Shown here: positions 16,833-26,613 of the stretch, piece by piece | How positions within the stretch are numbered: the first letter of the stretch is position 1 | Layout of the letters: the number at the start of each line of letters is the position of its first letter | DNA from: Lachnospiraceae bacterium | Lineage (GTDB): Bacteria > Bacillota > Clostridia > Lachnospirales > Lachnospiraceae | DNA: 37,621 nucleotides | NCBI GenBank assembly: GCA_017561085.1 | Contig: JAFZDQ010000080.1 | Span: 1-37,621 of the forward strand | Reading direction: 5' to 3' | The notes under the pieces: model-generated | Database searches by the model: none | Told to the model about the DNA's origin: nothing | The model's input: the letters and a program-made list of their open reading frames with translations, nothing else | Made by a program: the position numbers and the translations under genes

Positions 16833-17915
16833 TTATGCGTTCTCCTCTTCAAATTTCTTCATGAATTCTACTAACTTTTCAACACCTTCAATAGGCATTG
16901 CATTGTAGATACTTGCACGCATACCGCCTACACTTCTGTGTCCCTTTAAGTTTTCGAATCCGGCTGCTTTTGCTTCTTTAACGAATTTAGCATCTAATTC
17001 TTCGTTACCGGTAACAAAAGGTACGTTCATTAAGGATCTGTCTTCTTTTCTTACGGTTCCTTTGAAAAGCTTGCTTTCATCAAGGAAATCATAAAGAATT
17101 GCTGCTTTCTTTTCATTATATTCTTTCATTGCAGCAAGACCGCCCTGCTTTTTAATCCATTTAAATACCTTACCGCAAATGTAAATACCATATGCCGGAG
17201 GGGTATTATATAAAGATTCATTATCAGCATGAATCTTGTATTTTAACATAGTAGGAGTTCCGGGAAGTACATCATCTGTAATTAAATCTTCGCGGATAAT
17301 TGCAATTACCACACCTGCAGGTCCGATATTTTTCTGAACACCTCCATAAATTAAACCATACTTGGTTACATCAACAGGTTCTGATAAGAAACAGGATGAT
17401 ACGTCGGAAACAAGGATATGGCCTTTGGTATTGGGAAGTTCTTTAAACTTCGTACCGTAAATGGTATTGTTTTCACAAATATAAACATAATCTGCATCTT
17501 CAGGAATGTCCAAATCAGAACAATCAGGAATATAAGAAAATGTCTGATCAGCTGAGGAAGCAACTTCAATTGCTTCACCATACATCTTAGCTTCCTGATA
17601 AGCCTTCTTAGCCCACTGGCCTGTTACGATATAAGCTGCCTTTTTGTTTTTCATAAGGTTCATGGGAACCATTGCAAACTGCTGGCTTGCTCCACCTTGT
17701 AAAAATAATACTTTATAATTGTCAGGGATATTCATTAAGTCGCGAAGATCTGCTTCCGCTTCTTTAATAATGTCATCATATGCCTTGGAACGATGACTCA
17801 TTTCCATTACGGACATACCTGTACCTTTATAATCTAACATTTCATCTGCTGCTTCTTGTAATACTTCTACAGGTAATACAGCGGGACCTGCAGAAAAGTT
17901 ATAAATTCTGGACAC
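16833..17915 (-). CDS. serC: Phosphoserine aminotransferase
   Basis: This 360-aa PLP enzyme converts 3-phosphohydroxypyruvate and glutamate to phosphoserine. It opens with the family hallmark NFSAGPAVLP (6-15). The PLP lysine is K195 in GGVQKNIGPAG. The C-terminal GHRSVGGMRASIYNA segment also fits. Translation starts at a GTG (17915), placed 6 bases after GGAGGAG. It is followed almost immediately by serA. A phosphoserine phosphatase is not in the window. Confidence 0.96.
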   Translation of the reverse strand: MSRIYNFSAGPAVLPVEVLQEAADEMLDYKGTGMSVMEMSHRSKAYDDIIKEAEADLRDLMNIPDNYKVLFLQGGASQQFAMVPMNLMKNKKAAYIVTGQWAKKAYQEAKMYGEAIEVASSADQTFSYIPDCSDLDIPEDADYVYICENNTIYGTKFKELPNTKGHILVSDVSSCFLSEPVDVTKYGLIYGGVQKNIGPAGVVIAIIREDLITDDVLPGTPTMLKYKIHADNESLYNTPPAYGIYICGKVFKWIKKQGGLAAMKEYNEKKAAILYDFLDESKLFKGTVRKEDRSLMNVPFVTGNEELDAKFVKEAKAAGFENLKGHRSVGGMRASIYNAMPIEGVEKLVEFMKKFEEENA

Positions 17916-17963
17916 TGCTATCTCCTCCTATTGTCTTGTCAGTAATCTAAAATAACTTTCTCT

Positions 17964-17992
17964 ATTCTATACCGATTTAACACTTTAGTCAA
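17964..17992 (-). promoter_or_regulatory. Promoter for serC-serA
   Basis: On the minus strand, TTGACT (-35, 17987-17992) is 17 bases from TAGAAT (-10, 17964-17969), near consensus. It lies just after the ilvB stop, with no terminator between, so serC-serA can also receive read-through from ilvB. Confidence 0.75.
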
Positions 17993-18005
17993 CTACTTTA
18001 TTAAA

Positions 18006-19685
18006 CTATTCTTTATCCGCTAAATCCTTTGCATCAAAAGCTTCACTAATCGGTGCTCCTGCAGGTACCATAGGGAATACTTTATCATCTTCAGGGATTA
18101 CACATTCAATTAAAGTAGGTTTCTTGCTTTCAATTGCAGTTTTAACAGCTTCCGCAACTTCTTCTTTCTTGGTTACACGGATTGCTTCGCATCCAAGTCC
18201 TTTCGCTACCATACAGAAATCCACGTAATCATTTAATACGGTCTGTGAATAACGCTTACCGTAAAATAAAGTCTGCCACTGTCTTACCATACCAAGTACA
18301 TGGTTGTTGATTACTACCTGTACAATGGGAATCTGATAGCGGCTGGCCGTTGCAAGTTCATTCATATTCATTCTGAAGCAACCGTCACCGGCGATATTGA
18401 TACAAACCTTATCGGGCCTTCCCATTTTAGCACCGATACATGCACCGAGGCCGTAACCCATAGTTCCTAAGCCCCCTGATGATAAGAAAGTTCTGGGTTC
18501 GGAATACTTGTAATACTGGGCAGCCCACATCTGATGCTGACCTACATCTGTAGTGATAATTGCTTTACCTTCTGTTACTCTGTCAATCTCTTCCATAACG
18601 AAAGGACAGGATAAGGCAGATTCATCATACTGCAGAGGGTATTTTTCTTTTAATTCCAAAATATGGGAAATCCATTCTTCATGTGACTGCTTCGGTAAGT
18701 CAGTAATGATTTTCTGTAAAATTTCTTTTAAATCACCAACTACAGAAACATCGGTACGGATATTTTTATTGATTTCAGCTGCATCTACATCAATATGTAT
18801 CACTTTTGCATTTTTCGCAAATTTAGAAGCATTACCAACTACACGGTCAGAGAATCTTGCGCCAAGTGCAATCAGTAAATCACATTCGCTTACACCAAAG
18901 TTAGATGCTTTCGTACCATGCATACCAATCATACCGGTATAAGTATCGCTATGACCATCCATAACACCTTTACCCATTAAAGTATCACACACGGGCGCAT
19001 CCAGAATTTCTGCAAATTTACGTACTTCCGCAGCTGCTCCACTCATAACAGCGCCGCCACCTACATAAATGAACGGTTTCTTTGCTTTCTTCATGAGTTC
19101 AACTGCTTTCATAATATCTTCCTGTGTATATTTACCTACACGAACTGCCGCTTCCGGATAAATTCTTTCATATTCACAGGTATTTGCAGTTACATCCTTG
19201 GTAATATCAACAAGTACCGGTCCGGGACGTCCGCTTCTGGCAATTGCAAATGCTTTTCTTAATGTATCCGCAAGAATATTTACATCTTTTACGATATAGC
19301 CATGTTTGGTAATAGGCATGGTCACACCGGCAATATCTACTTCCTGGAAGGAATCCTTTCCAAGAAGAGGTAAATTTACGTTACAGGTAATGGCAACCAT
19401 AGGGATAGAATCCATATACGCAGTTGCAATACCGGTAACCAGATTGGTTGCGCCGGGGCCACTGGTAGCAAGACAAACGCCAACCTTTCCCGTTGCTCTG
19501 GCATAACCGTCTGCCGCATGGGCAGCGCCCTGCTCATGGGATGTTAAAATATGGTTAATTTCATCACTATGCTTATATAAAGCATCATATACATTTAAAA
19601 TCGTACCGCCGGGATATCCGAAAACGGTATCTACGCCTTGTTCTTTCAGACATTCTACTACAATTTCAGCACCTGTCAGCTGCAT
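18006..19685 (-). CDS. ilvB: Acetolactate synthase large (catalytic) subunit
   Basis: This 559-aa thiamine-diphosphate enzyme condenses pyruvate to acetolactate, or pyruvate and 2-oxobutyrate to acetohydroxybutyrate, in valine, leucine and isoleucine synthesis. The cofactor-activating Glu lies in TSHEQGAAHAADGYARATG. The ThDP-Mg motif is GDGCFRMNMNELATA, ending at VINNH. The FAD-binding middle domain is present. GGAGG precedes the ATG. It is the third gene of leuB-ilvD-ilvB. The regulatory subunit IlvN is not next to it, so either it is encoded elsewhere or this isozyme acts alone; full AHAS motifs argue against a purely catabolic AlsS. Confidence 0.93.
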   Translation of the reverse strand: MQLTGAEIVVECLKEQGVDTVFGYPGGTILNVYDALYKHSDEINHILTSHEQGAAHAADGYARATGKVGVCLATSGPGATNLVTGIATAYMDSIPMVAITCNVNLPLLGKDSFQEVDIAGVTMPITKHGYIVKDVNILADTLRKAFAIARSGRPGPVLVDITKDVTANTCEYERIYPEAAVRVGKYTQEDIMKAVELMKKAKKPFIYVGGGAVMSGAAAEVRKFAEILDAPVCDTLMGKGVMDGHSDTYTGMIGMHGTKASNFGVSECDLLIALGARFSDRVVGNASKFAKNAKVIHIDVDAAEINKNIRTDVSVVGDLKEILQKIITDLPKQSHEEWISHILELKEKYPLQYDESALSCPFVMEEIDRVTEGKAIITTDVGQHQMWAAQYYKYSEPRTFLSSGGLGTMGYGLGACIGAKMGRPDKVCINIAGDGCFRMNMNELATASRYQIPIVQVVINNHVLGMVRQWQTLFYGKRYSQTVLNDYVDFCMVAKGLGCEAIRVTKKEEVAEAVKTAIESKKPTLIECVIPEDDKVFPMVPAGAPISEAFDAKDLADKE

Positions 19686-19705
19686 AATAATATCCTCCGT
19701 TTATC

Positions 19706-21376
19706 TTAGAATTTCGGTTTTTCCAAAATAGCACCACGGTTTCCGCTGGTAACCATTTCACAATATCTTTCCAGATATCCGCTGGTAACCTTGGGTTCTC
19801 TGGGTGTCCAATTTGCTCTTCTCTTAGCAAGTTCTTCCTCACTGACTTTCATATCCAGTTTCATTTCGGGAATATTTACGCAAATAATATCGCCTTCTTC
19901 CACAAGTGCAATGGGTCCGCCTACAGCCGCTTCCGGAGATACATGTCCGATGGAAGCACCTCTTGACGCTCCGGAGAAACGTCCGTCTGTAATAAGCGCT
20001 ACGCTGGAACCAAGTCCCATACCTGCAATTGCTGAGGTAGGATTTAACATTTCTCTCATACCGGGACCGCCCTTAGGGCCTTCATAACGGATTACTACTA
20101 CATCGCCGGCTACAATTTTGCCACCTTTAATGGCATCAATGGCATCTTCTTCACAGTCGAATACTCTTGCGGGGCCTTCATGTACCATCATTTCTTCTAC
20201 CACTGCGGAACGCTTTACAACGCTTCCGTCAGGAGCAAGATTTCCTTTTAATACTGCAAGACCACCTGTCTTAGAATATGGATTATCAAGAGGTCTGATT
20301 ACTTCAGGATTTTTATTTACTGCGTCTTTAATATTTTCACCCACAGTCTTTCCTGTAACTGTCATACAATCTGTATATAATAAATCAATGTCAGCAAGCT
20401 GTTTCATAACCGCATAAACACCGCCTGCTTCGTTTAAATCTTCCATATAGGTAGGACCTGCAGGTGCAAGATGACATAAATTAGGAGTCTTTTCACTGAT
20501 TTCATTTGCAAAAGCAATATCAAAATCAAAACCAACTTCATGTGCAATCGCAGGCAAATGAAGCATGGAGTTGGTTGAGCATCCAAGTGCCATATCCACG
20601 GTAAGGGCATTTAAAATAGCTTCTTTGGTCATAATGTCACGGGGACGGATATCTCTCCTTAACATTTCCATAACTGCCATACCTGCATGCTTTGCAAGTC
20701 TGATTCTGTCAGAATATACAGCAGGAATGGTTCCGTTACCGCCAAGTCCCATACCGAGCGCTTCTGTCAGACAGTTCATGGAATTTGCAGTATACATACC
20801 GGAACAGGAACCACAGGTAGGACAGGTTTTCTGTTCGTATTCTTTTACTTCTTCATCGGTAAGCTGACCTGCTGCGTGTGCACCAACTGCTTCAAACATA
20901 GCTGATAAACTGGTCTTTTTACCGTTGACACGTCCGGCAAGCATCGGGCCGCCGGAAACAAAAACGGTAGGCACATTAATTCTGGCAGCTGCCATTAATA
21001 AGCCAGGCACATTTTTGTCACAGTTAGGAACCATTACAAGCGCATCAAACTGATGTGCCAACGCCATACATTCCGTAGAATCGGCAATCAAATCTCTGGT
21101 AACAAGTGAATATTTCATACCGATATGTCCCATTGCAATACCGTCACAAACAGCAATTGCAGGGAATACTACCGGTACCCCACCGGCTTCCGCCACACCT
21201 AATTTCACTGCATTTACAATTTTATCCAAATTCATATGGCCGGGTACGATTTCGTTATAAGAACTAACGATACCTACCATGGGCTTTTTCATTTCTTCCT
21301 CGGTAAAACCAAGGGCATTAAACAAACTTCTATGGGGAGCCTGCTGCATGCCGGCTTTTACATTATCACTTCTCAT
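19706..21376 (-). CDS. ilvD: Dihydroxy-acid dehydratase
   Basis: This 556-aa Fe-S enzyme dehydrates 2,3-dihydroxy-acids to the 2-keto acids of valine and isoleucine. The cluster cysteines are in NCDKNVPG and [18 protein letters not shown], both intact. The C-terminal [21 protein letters not shown] motif is complete. The length is normal for the family. AGAGG precedes the ATG. It lies 27 bases after leuB and 20 bases before ilvB, and is part of that operon. Confidence 0.97.
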   Translation of the reverse strand: MRSDNVKAGMQQAPHRSLFNALGFTEEEMKKPMVGIVSSYNEIVPGHMNLDKIVNAVKLGVAEAGGVPVVFPAIAVCDGIAMGHIGMKYSLVTRDLIADSTECMALAHQFDALVMVPNCDKNVPGLLMAAARINVPTVFVSGGPMLAGRVNGKKTSLSAMFEAVGAHAAGQLTDEEVKEYEQKTCPTCGSCSGMYTANSMNCLTEALGMGLGGNGTIPAVYSDRIRLAKHAGMAVMEMLRRDIRPRDIMTKEAILNALTVDMALGCSTNSMLHLPAIAHEVGFDFDIAFANEISEKTPNLCHLAPAGPTYMEDLNEAGGVYAVMKQLADIDLLYTDCMTVTGKTVGENIKDAVNKNPEVIRPLDNPYSKTGGLAVLKGNLAPDGSVVKRSAVVEEMMVHEGPARVFDCEEDAIDAIKGGKIVAGDVVVIRYEGPKGGPGMREMLNPTSAIAGMGLGSSVALITDGRFSGASRGASIGHVSPEAAVGGPIALVEEGDIICVNIPEMKLDMKVSEEELAKRRANWTPREPKVTSGYLERYCEMVTSGNRGAILEKPKF

Positions 21377-21403
21377 TTTTTTATCCTCTCTTTTATCATT
21401 AAA

Positions 21404-22489
21404 TTATTGGATTTCTTCACAAAGAAGGTCACCCATCTGCTTACAGCCTACTTTCGTACAACCTTCTGACATAATGTCACCGGTTCTGTAGCCCTTCTTT
21501 AAGATACTCTTTACGGCATTTTCAATTGCATCTGCTTCTTTATCCAAATCAAAGGTATAACGGAGCATCATTGCCGCAGATAAAATGGTAGCAATGGGAT
21601 TTGCAATATCCTTTCCTGCAATATCAGGGGCTGAACCGTGGCTGGGTTCATAAAGACCGAACTTCGTATCATTTAAAGATGCACTTGCAAGCATACCGAT
21701 AGAACCGGTTACCATACTTGCTTCATCAGATAAAATGTCACCAAACATATTCTCTGTTAAAATTACATCAAACTGTGCAGGGTCTTTTACAAGCTGCATT
21801 GCGCAGTTGTCTACCAGCATATGTTCTAAGGTAACCTCAGGATAATCCTTTGCCACCTCTTCCACAACTTTTCTCCAAAGTCTGGAGGAATCAAGTACGT
21901 TGGCTTTATCAACACTGGTTACTTTTTTCTTTCTCTTCATTGCAATGTCAAAGCCTTTTATTGCAATTCTTCTGATTTCATTTTCATCATAGGTTAAGGT
22001 GTCAATGGCTTTTAATACACCGTTTTCTTCAATGGTTTTTCTTTCGCCGAAATAAAGTCCGCCGGTTAATTCTCTCATAATCAGCATATCGAATCCGGCA
22101 TCGCTGATATCCTTTCTCAAAGGACATGCATCAGCAAGTTCACTATATAAAATAGCAGGTCTTAAATTTGCAAATAAATTTAATGCTTTACGGATTTTTA
22201 AAAGACCGGCTTCGGGACGAAGATTTGGAGGAAGTTGATACCAGGGTGATGTGGTTGTATCACCGCCGATAGAACCCATAAGTACTGCATCTGCAGCTTT
22301 CGCATCTGCAATTGCCTCATCCGTAAGGGGTACACCATGCACATCAATGGATGCGCCGCCCATTAAAATATCCTTATAAATCATTTCATGACCATAAACC
22401 AAAGCAATTTTATCAAGGACCTTTTTTGCCTCATTTACGATTTCGGGACCGATACCGTCACCGGGTATACAGGTAATGTTTAATTTCAT
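21404..22489 (-). CDS. leuB: 3-isopropylmalate dehydrogenase
   Basis: This 361-aa NAD enzyme oxidatively decarboxylates 3-isopropylmalate in leucine synthesis. Family features include GDGIGPEI near the N-terminus, [13 protein letters not shown], the substrate-binding VDNCAMQLV and the NAD-contacting [25 protein letters not shown] precedes the ATG at 22489. It is the first gene of the leuB-ilvD-ilvB operon, but leuA and leuCD are absent from the window. Only about 40 bases separate it from the yajC terminator, and no clear promoter is visible there. Confidence 0.96.
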   Translation of the reverse strand: MKLNITCIPGDGIGPEIVNEAKKVLDKIALVYGHEMIYKDILMGGASIDVHGVPLTDEAIADAKAADAVLMGSIGGDTTTSPWYQLPPNLRPEAGLLKIRKALNLFANLRPAILYSELADACPLRKDISDAGFDMLIMRELTGGLYFGERKTIEENGVLKAIDTLTYDENEIRRIAIKGFDIAMKRKKKVTSVDKANVLDSSRLWRKVVEEVAKDYPEVTLEHMLVDNCAMQLVKDPAQFDVILTENMFGDILSDEASMVTGSIGMLASASLNDTKFGLYEPSHGSAPDIAGKDIANPIATILSAAMMLRYTFDLDKEADAIENAVKSILKKGYRTGDIMSEGCTKVGCKQMGDLLCEEIQ

Positions 22490-22529
22490 AATTTCTCCTC
22501 CAACGCAATTCTTCTGTATATTTTAAAAA

Positions 22530-22554
22530 AATAAGGCGCAGACAGCGCCTTATT
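22530..22554 (-). terminator. Intrinsic terminator after yajC
   Basis: A 10-bp stem (AATAAGGCGC/GCGCCTTATT) with a 5-base loop is followed on the minus strand by a run of Ts (TTATTTTTTTAAAA). It closes the VanY-tgt-yajC unit just upstream of leuB. Confidence 0.88.
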
Positions 22555-22567
22555 TCCAAAATTCTTT

Positions 22568-22891
22568 TTATTCTGCGGATGCTTTTTCAACCTGAGCAAT
22601 CGCAGTCTTCTGCATAGGAATACGGCAATTCTTGTTGTTACCAAACTCAACAATTACGGTGTCATCAGTAATGTCAATGACAATGCCGTAAAAACCGCTG
22701 TTTGTTAAAACACAATCGCCAATCTCAAGTGCAGATAACATAGTTGCCATCTTCTTCTGTTCTTTCTTCTGAGGTCTGATCATAAAGAAATACAAAAACG
22801 CGAAGATACATACAATGTAAATAATCATAATCATTCCGCCTCCGGCTGCCTGTCCGGCTGCTGCTGTATCAGCTGTTAATAAAACTCCCAT
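22568..22891 (-). CDS. yajC: Preprotein translocase accessory subunit YajC
   Basis: The 107-aa protein has one membrane helix (about 19-37) followed by the basic RPQKKEQKK motif (39-47) and a small cytoplasmic domain (EIGDCVLTNSGFYGIV), the normal YajC pattern. YajC associates with SecDF at the Sec translocon. The ATG at 22891 is preceded by AGGAGG with a 6-base spacer; a TTG at 22921 in the same frame would put that site inside the gene. It follows tgt, a common pairing in bacteria, and secD/secF are not in the window. It has a second, local promoter. Confidence 0.93.
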   Translation of the reverse strand: MGVLLTADTAAAGQAAGGGMIMIIYIVCIFAFLYFFMIRPQKKEQKKMATMLSALEIGDCVLTNSGFYGIVIDITDDTVIVEFGNNKNCRIPMQKTAIAQVEKASAE

Positions 22892-22937
22892 TCTGGTTCC
22901 TCCTGGAATTTTTTTCGCCAATTATGGCTCAAAATTT

Positions 22938-22966
22938 ATAATACACAAAATTTTTACTAAAAACAA
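22938..22966 (-). promoter_or_regulatory. Promoter for yajC
   Basis: On the minus strand, TTGTTT (-35, 22961-22966) is 17 bases from TATTAT (-10, 22938-22943), in the 96-base gap after tgt. Confidence 0.55.
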
Positions 22967-22987
22967 GCCTTTTCTTATATTAAATCT

Positions 22988-24121
22988 TTATAAATTGCTT
23001 TGATTCATAGATTCTAATTTGGCTTTTTTGTAGGCTGCAAATTCACCCTTTTCCAGTGCATCACGAATCTCTTCCATCATGGTATTATAAAAATACAGAT
23101 TATGAAGCACACAAAGTCTCATACCAAGCATCTCTTTTGCTTTTAACAAATGTCTGATATAAGCACGTGAATACCTGCGGCAGGCAGGACAATTACAACC
23201 GGGCTCGATGGGTCTGTCATCTAATTCATACTTGGCATTGAATAAATTAATCTTACCGAAATTCGTATAAAGATGACCGTGACGTCCGTTTCTGGTGGGA
23301 TAAACGCAGTCAAAGAAGTCTACACCTCTCTCAACCGCTTCCAAAATATTGGCAGGGGTTCCCACACCCATCAGATAAGTCGGTTTATTCACCGGTAAAT
23401 AAGGAACCGTTTCCTCTAAAACATAATACATTTCTTCATGGGTTTCCCCTACGGCAAGTCCGCCTAAAGCATATCCGTCCAAATCCATTTCAGAAATTGT
23501 TTTCGCATGTTCCTTACGGATATCCGCAAAAACAGCACCCTGATTAATACCGAACAAAAGCTGGTTTTTGTTAATGGTATCCTCCAGACTGTTTAAACGC
23601 GCCATTTCTTTTTTACATCTGTCAAGCCATCTTGTGGTACGCTCTACAGATGCCGTAACATATCCTCTGTCAGCTTTACTGGAAGGACATTCATCAAAAG
23701 CCATGGCTATCGTAGATGCCAGATTCGACTGAATCTGCATACTTTCTTCTGGACCCATAAAAATTTTGCGGCCGTCAATATGGGAATTAAAATAAACACC
23801 TTCTTCTTTAATCTTACGAAGGGAAGATAAAGAAAACACCTGAAAACCGCCTGAATCTGTCAAAATGGGTTTATCCCATGACATAAACTTGTGAAGTCCT
23901 CCAAGTTGTTTGATGATTTTATCACCGGGTCTTACATGTAAATGATAGGTGTTTGATAATTCCACCTGGGTTTTTATCTGCTCTAAATCTTCTGTTGATA
24001 CTGCGCCTTTAATGGCTGCTACGGTTCCGACATTCATAAAAACGGGGGTTTGAATCACACCGTGAACCGTGGTAAACTCTCCCCGTTTCGCACGTCCTTC
24101 CTGTTTGATAATACGGTACAT
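22988..24121 (-). CDS. tgt: tRNA-guanine (queuine/preQ1) transglycosylase
   Basis: This 377-aa enzyme swaps guanine-34 for preQ1 in the anticodon of GUN tRNAs. The catalytic region includes LTDSGGFQVFSL, and the nucleophile Asp lies in GVDFFDCVYPTRNGRHG. The zinc site CNCPACRRYSRAYIRHL is complete. Length is normal. AAGGAG precedes the ATG. It follows the VanY-like gene by 18 bases and precedes yajC. The queA and preQ1-synthesis genes are not in the window. Confidence 0.97.
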   Translation of the reverse strand: MYRIIKQEGRAKRGEFTTVHGVIQTPVFMNVGTVAAIKGAVSTEDLEQIKTQVELSNTYHLHVRPGDKIIKQLGGLHKFMSWDKPILTDSGGFQVFSLSSLRKIKEEGVYFNSHIDGRKIFMGPEESMQIQSNLASTIAMAFDECPSSKADRGYVTASVERTTRWLDRCKKEMARLNSLEDTINKNQLLFGINQGAVFADIRKEHAKTISEMDLDGYALGGLAVGETHEEMYYVLEETVPYLPVNKPTYLMGVGTPANILEAVERGVDFFDCVYPTRNGRHGHLYTNFGKINLFNAKYELDDRPIEPGCNCPACRRYSRAYIRHLLKAKEMLGMRLCVLHNLYFYNTMMEEIRDALEKGEFAAYKKAKLESMNQSNL

Positions 24122-24139
24122 AGACGCTCCTTATCATTT

Positions 24140-25225
24140 CTATAAATATTTATCCCAAAATTCTTCCAAAGTAATTTGCTCTTTCGTCATTACTCGAGCT
24201 GCTTCCTTGCCCACATAACGGAAATGCCAAGGCTCAAATTCAATACTGGTAATATACTCTTTGCCCTTGGGATATCTTAAAATAAATCCATATTCATAAC
24301 TGTGTTCTGCAAGCCACATACCTGCATTCGTATCGGCAAATCCTTCATCTAATGTAATATAATCATCTGAAACAATATCAATGGCAAGCCCAATCTGATG
24401 TTCACTGGCACCCGGTACCGTAACGGACTGGGAGGAAATGCTGTAGGCATCCATATAGGACATACCTTTACTCATATAGGCTTTAATCTTTCTGTTAAAT
24501 AATACTTCCTGTCTGTTTAAATCACGGTAAGGGGAACAAATTGCAATATTCACACCGTCTTCCTTGGCCGCCTGCATCATGGAAAGTAAATCTTCAATAA
24601 TACGTTCATCACATTTCATAACCCCTTTAATGGTCTTGATATTCCCAAGGGTAAAGGTGTAATTGTCAGGAATCGGATGCTGCTTATTAATTAAAACAAG
24701 ACGCCAGTCCTCTTTCGAAAACTGATATTTCTCTTCTTCCTGCATATTGATTGAACTTACTTCTTCCTTTTTCACATTTTGAAGAATGTCCGCATTTTCG
24801 TTTAAAATTTCTGCAAGGGAAAACTTATCAGCATCTTCCATCCCATGCAGTTCCGCATCATCATAACCTTCCAGTACATCTTCATCTTCCAAGATAGGTA
24901 ACGCATCAAATGAATTCTCATAACCGGAAACAAGAGCAATATCAGACTCCTGTGCTACGGTTTCCGGAACAGGCTCGGTATTTTCGGTCACGAAACCGTT
25001 ATCCTCTTGAAAAACGGGAAAGGCAAAACTGTTTCCTACCATAAAGCAAAGCAAAATAAATGCAGTACAGGCAAAACGCTTCGTTCCGTTTCGCAAATAA
25101 TCTAAAAAACGACACAACAAAAGACTGCAGGCGAGTCCTATTATCGCAGGAATTCGCAGCAGCTTACTTTTCCGTCCCATATTGATGAAAAATCCCGTGG
25201 ACTTATCGCGGAAAGTTCTTTTCAT
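24140..25225 (-). CDS. Membrane-anchored VanY/DacB-type D,D-carboxypeptidase
   Basis: The 361-aa protein has two hydrophobic segments near the N-terminus (about 24-40 and 51-69), then a long acidic linker (72-170) and a VanY peptidase domain (about 175-345). Zinc-site residues are H276 and D283 in SEHQIGLAID and H334 with E331 in EPWHF. It probably trims the terminal D-alanine from peptidoglycan stems outside the membrane. No vancomycin-resistance genes lie nearby, so a cell-wall maintenance role is more likely. The start at 25225 (MKRTF) has AAGGGG upstream; the frame extends to 25270 without a better site. It leads the unit with tgt and yajC. Confidence 0.88.
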   Translation of the reverse strand: MKRTFRDKSTGFFINMGRKSKLLRIPAIIGLACSLLLCRFLDYLRNGTKRFACTAFILLCFMVGNSFAFPVFQEDNGFVTENTEPVPETVAQESDIALVSGYENSFDALPILEDEDVLEGYDDAELHGMEDADKFSLAEILNENADILQNVKKEEVSSINMQEEEKYQFSKEDWRLVLINKQHPIPDNYTFTLGNIKTIKGVMKCDERIIEDLLSMMQAAKEDGVNIAICSPYRDLNRQEVLFNRKIKAYMSKGMSYMDAYSISSQSVTVPGASEHQIGLAIDIVSDDYITLDEGFADTNAGMWLAEHSYEYGFILRYPKGKEYITSIEFEPWHFRYVGKEAARVMTKEQITLEEFWDKYL

Positions 25226-25260
25226 TCGTGCCCCTTCATTTATCTTTTGATTGACATAAT

Positions 25261-25290
25261 ATCTTATCATTTTAAGACGTAATACTTCAA
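25261..25290 (-). promoter_or_regulatory. Promoter for the VanY-like gene, tgt and yajC
   Basis: On the minus strand, TTGAAG (-35, 25285-25290) is 18 bases from TAAGAT (-10, 25261-25266), with TGA extending the -10. Confidence 0.6.
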
Positions 25291-25369
25291 CGTATTAAAT
25301 CAATAATAACATAAAAGTAGTATTTGTACACTGTTTTTTGAGATTATTTTGTTAAGTTTGTTCATTTTC

Positions 25370-25398
25370 TTGTCAATTTTTAAGTATTCGGTTATAAT
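25370..25398 (+). promoter_or_regulatory. Promoter for aroC
   Basis: TTGTCA (-35, 25370-25375) is 17 bases from a perfect TATAAT (-10, 25393-25398). It lies about 60 bases upstream of the aroC start. Confidence 0.75.
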
Positions 25399-25460
25399 TT
25401 TTAGAAATCAAAATAAAAATATTGGTTTACATATTATGTTCTTTAGAAAGGAATGTTTTT

Positions 25461-26558
25461 ATGGCTGGTTCTACATTCGGTACCTTATTCCAAATTACAA
25501 CCTGGGGCGAATCCCACGGCAAGGCATTAGGCGTGGTCATTGACGGCTGTCCTGCAGGTCTTTCTCTTTGTGAGCAGGACATTCAGAAATACTTAAACAG
25601 AAGAAAACCCGGACAATCAAATATTACCACTCCCCGCAAAGAGGATGACAAGGTAGAAATCATGTCGGGTGTATTTGAAGGAAAAACCACCGGTACTCCT
25701 ATTTCTCTTCTGGTACCAAATACTTCCCAAAAATCTTCTGACTATAGTGAAATAGCATCTTACTACCGACCGGGTCATGCGGACTATACCTTTGATGCCA
25801 AATATGGCTTCCGGGATTATCGCGGCGGCGGACGCTCCTCCGGCCGTGAAACCATAGGACGGGTGGCAGCAGGTGCAATTGCCTTAAAAATTTTGGAGGA
25901 AATGGGAATTTCCGTATGTGCTTATACCCACTCTATCGGTCCGGTTACTGCAGATTTGACTGCATTTGATAAAGAAGCCATCACTTCTACCGCCACCTGT
26001 ATGCCGGATAGAGCCGCAGATGAAAAAGCACTTTCCTATTTAAAAGAATGTATGGAAAATAAAGACTCTTCCGGTGGTATTGTGGAATGCCGGATTCAGG
26101 GATTACCTGCCGGAATCGGAGAACCCGTATTTGAAAAATTAGATGCAAATCTTGCAAAAGCAATGATGTCAATCGGCGCTGTAAAAGCTGTGGAAATCGG
26201 TGACGGTATGAAAGTCTCCGCTTCTAAGGGCTCCGAAAACAATGATCCCTTTATCATGCAAAACGGTACTGTTTCTAAGAAGACCAATCATGCAGGCGGT
26301 ATTTTAGGCGGCATCAGTGACGGAAGTGACATTTTACTACGTGCACACTTCAAACCCACCCCTTCTATCTTCCGCAAACAGGAAACCATTAATAAATGCG
26401 GTGAAAATATTGAAGTGGAAATCAAAGGCCGGCACGACCCTATTATCGTACCGCGCGCCGTAGTCGTTGTCGAAGCTATGGCAGCTCTTACCATCCTTGA
26501 TTTGTGTATGGTGAATATGAGTACACGGTTAGATTATTTGAAAGAATTTTATAAATAA
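25461..26558 (+). CDS. aroC: Chorismate synthase
   Basis: This 365-aa FMN-dependent enzyme converts EPSP to chorismate, the last shared step of aromatic amino-acid synthesis. Family signatures are WGESHGKALGVVIDG near the N-terminus, RPGHADYTF, the RDYRGGGRSSGRET region and HDPIIVPRAVVVVEAMAA. The ATG at 25461 follows AGAAAGGA; an open frame reaches back to 25422 but has no ribosome site. It is a single-gene unit with a consensus promoter, ended by the large hairpin at 26614-26747. No other shikimate gene is near. Confidence 0.96.
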   Translation: MAGSTFGTLFQITTWGESHGKALGVVIDGCPAGLSLCEQDIQKYLNRRKPGQSNITTPRKEDDKVEIMSGVFEGKTTGTPISLLVPNTSQKSSDYSEIASYYRPGHADYTFDAKYGFRDYRGGGRSSGRETIGRVAAGAIALKILEEMGISVCAYTHSIGPVTADLTAFDKEAITSTATCMPDRAADEKALSYLKECMENKDSSGGIVECRIQGLPAGIGEPVFEKLDANLAKAMMSIGAVKAVEIGDGMKVSASKGSENNDPFIMQNGTVSKKTNHAGGILGGISDGSDILLRAHFKPTPSIFRKQETINKCGENIEVEIKGRHDPIIVPRAVVVVEAMAALTILDLCMVNMSTRLDYLKEFYK

Positions 26559-26613
26559 TCTAATATAAATTTTCATAAAATAAAGTTCATAAATTGTTAC
26601 TAACTCAAGTAAT

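Noticed and set aside
18553-18942. 129-aa plus-strand frame within ilvB
   Set aside because: It is the antisense of a conserved ilvB region with no start signal.
20118-20417. Plus-strand frame within ilvD
   Set aside because: Shadow of conserved DHAD sequence, no ribosome site.
22490-22567. T-box or leader-peptide attenuator before leuB
   Set aside because: The leader is too short, has no T-box sequence or Leu/Val-rich mini-gene; the hairpin follows the yajC stop as a normal terminator.
24140-25225. Vancomycin-resistance VanY
   Set aside because: No vanRSHAX genes are nearby, and VanY-fold carboxypeptidases are common in wall maintenance.
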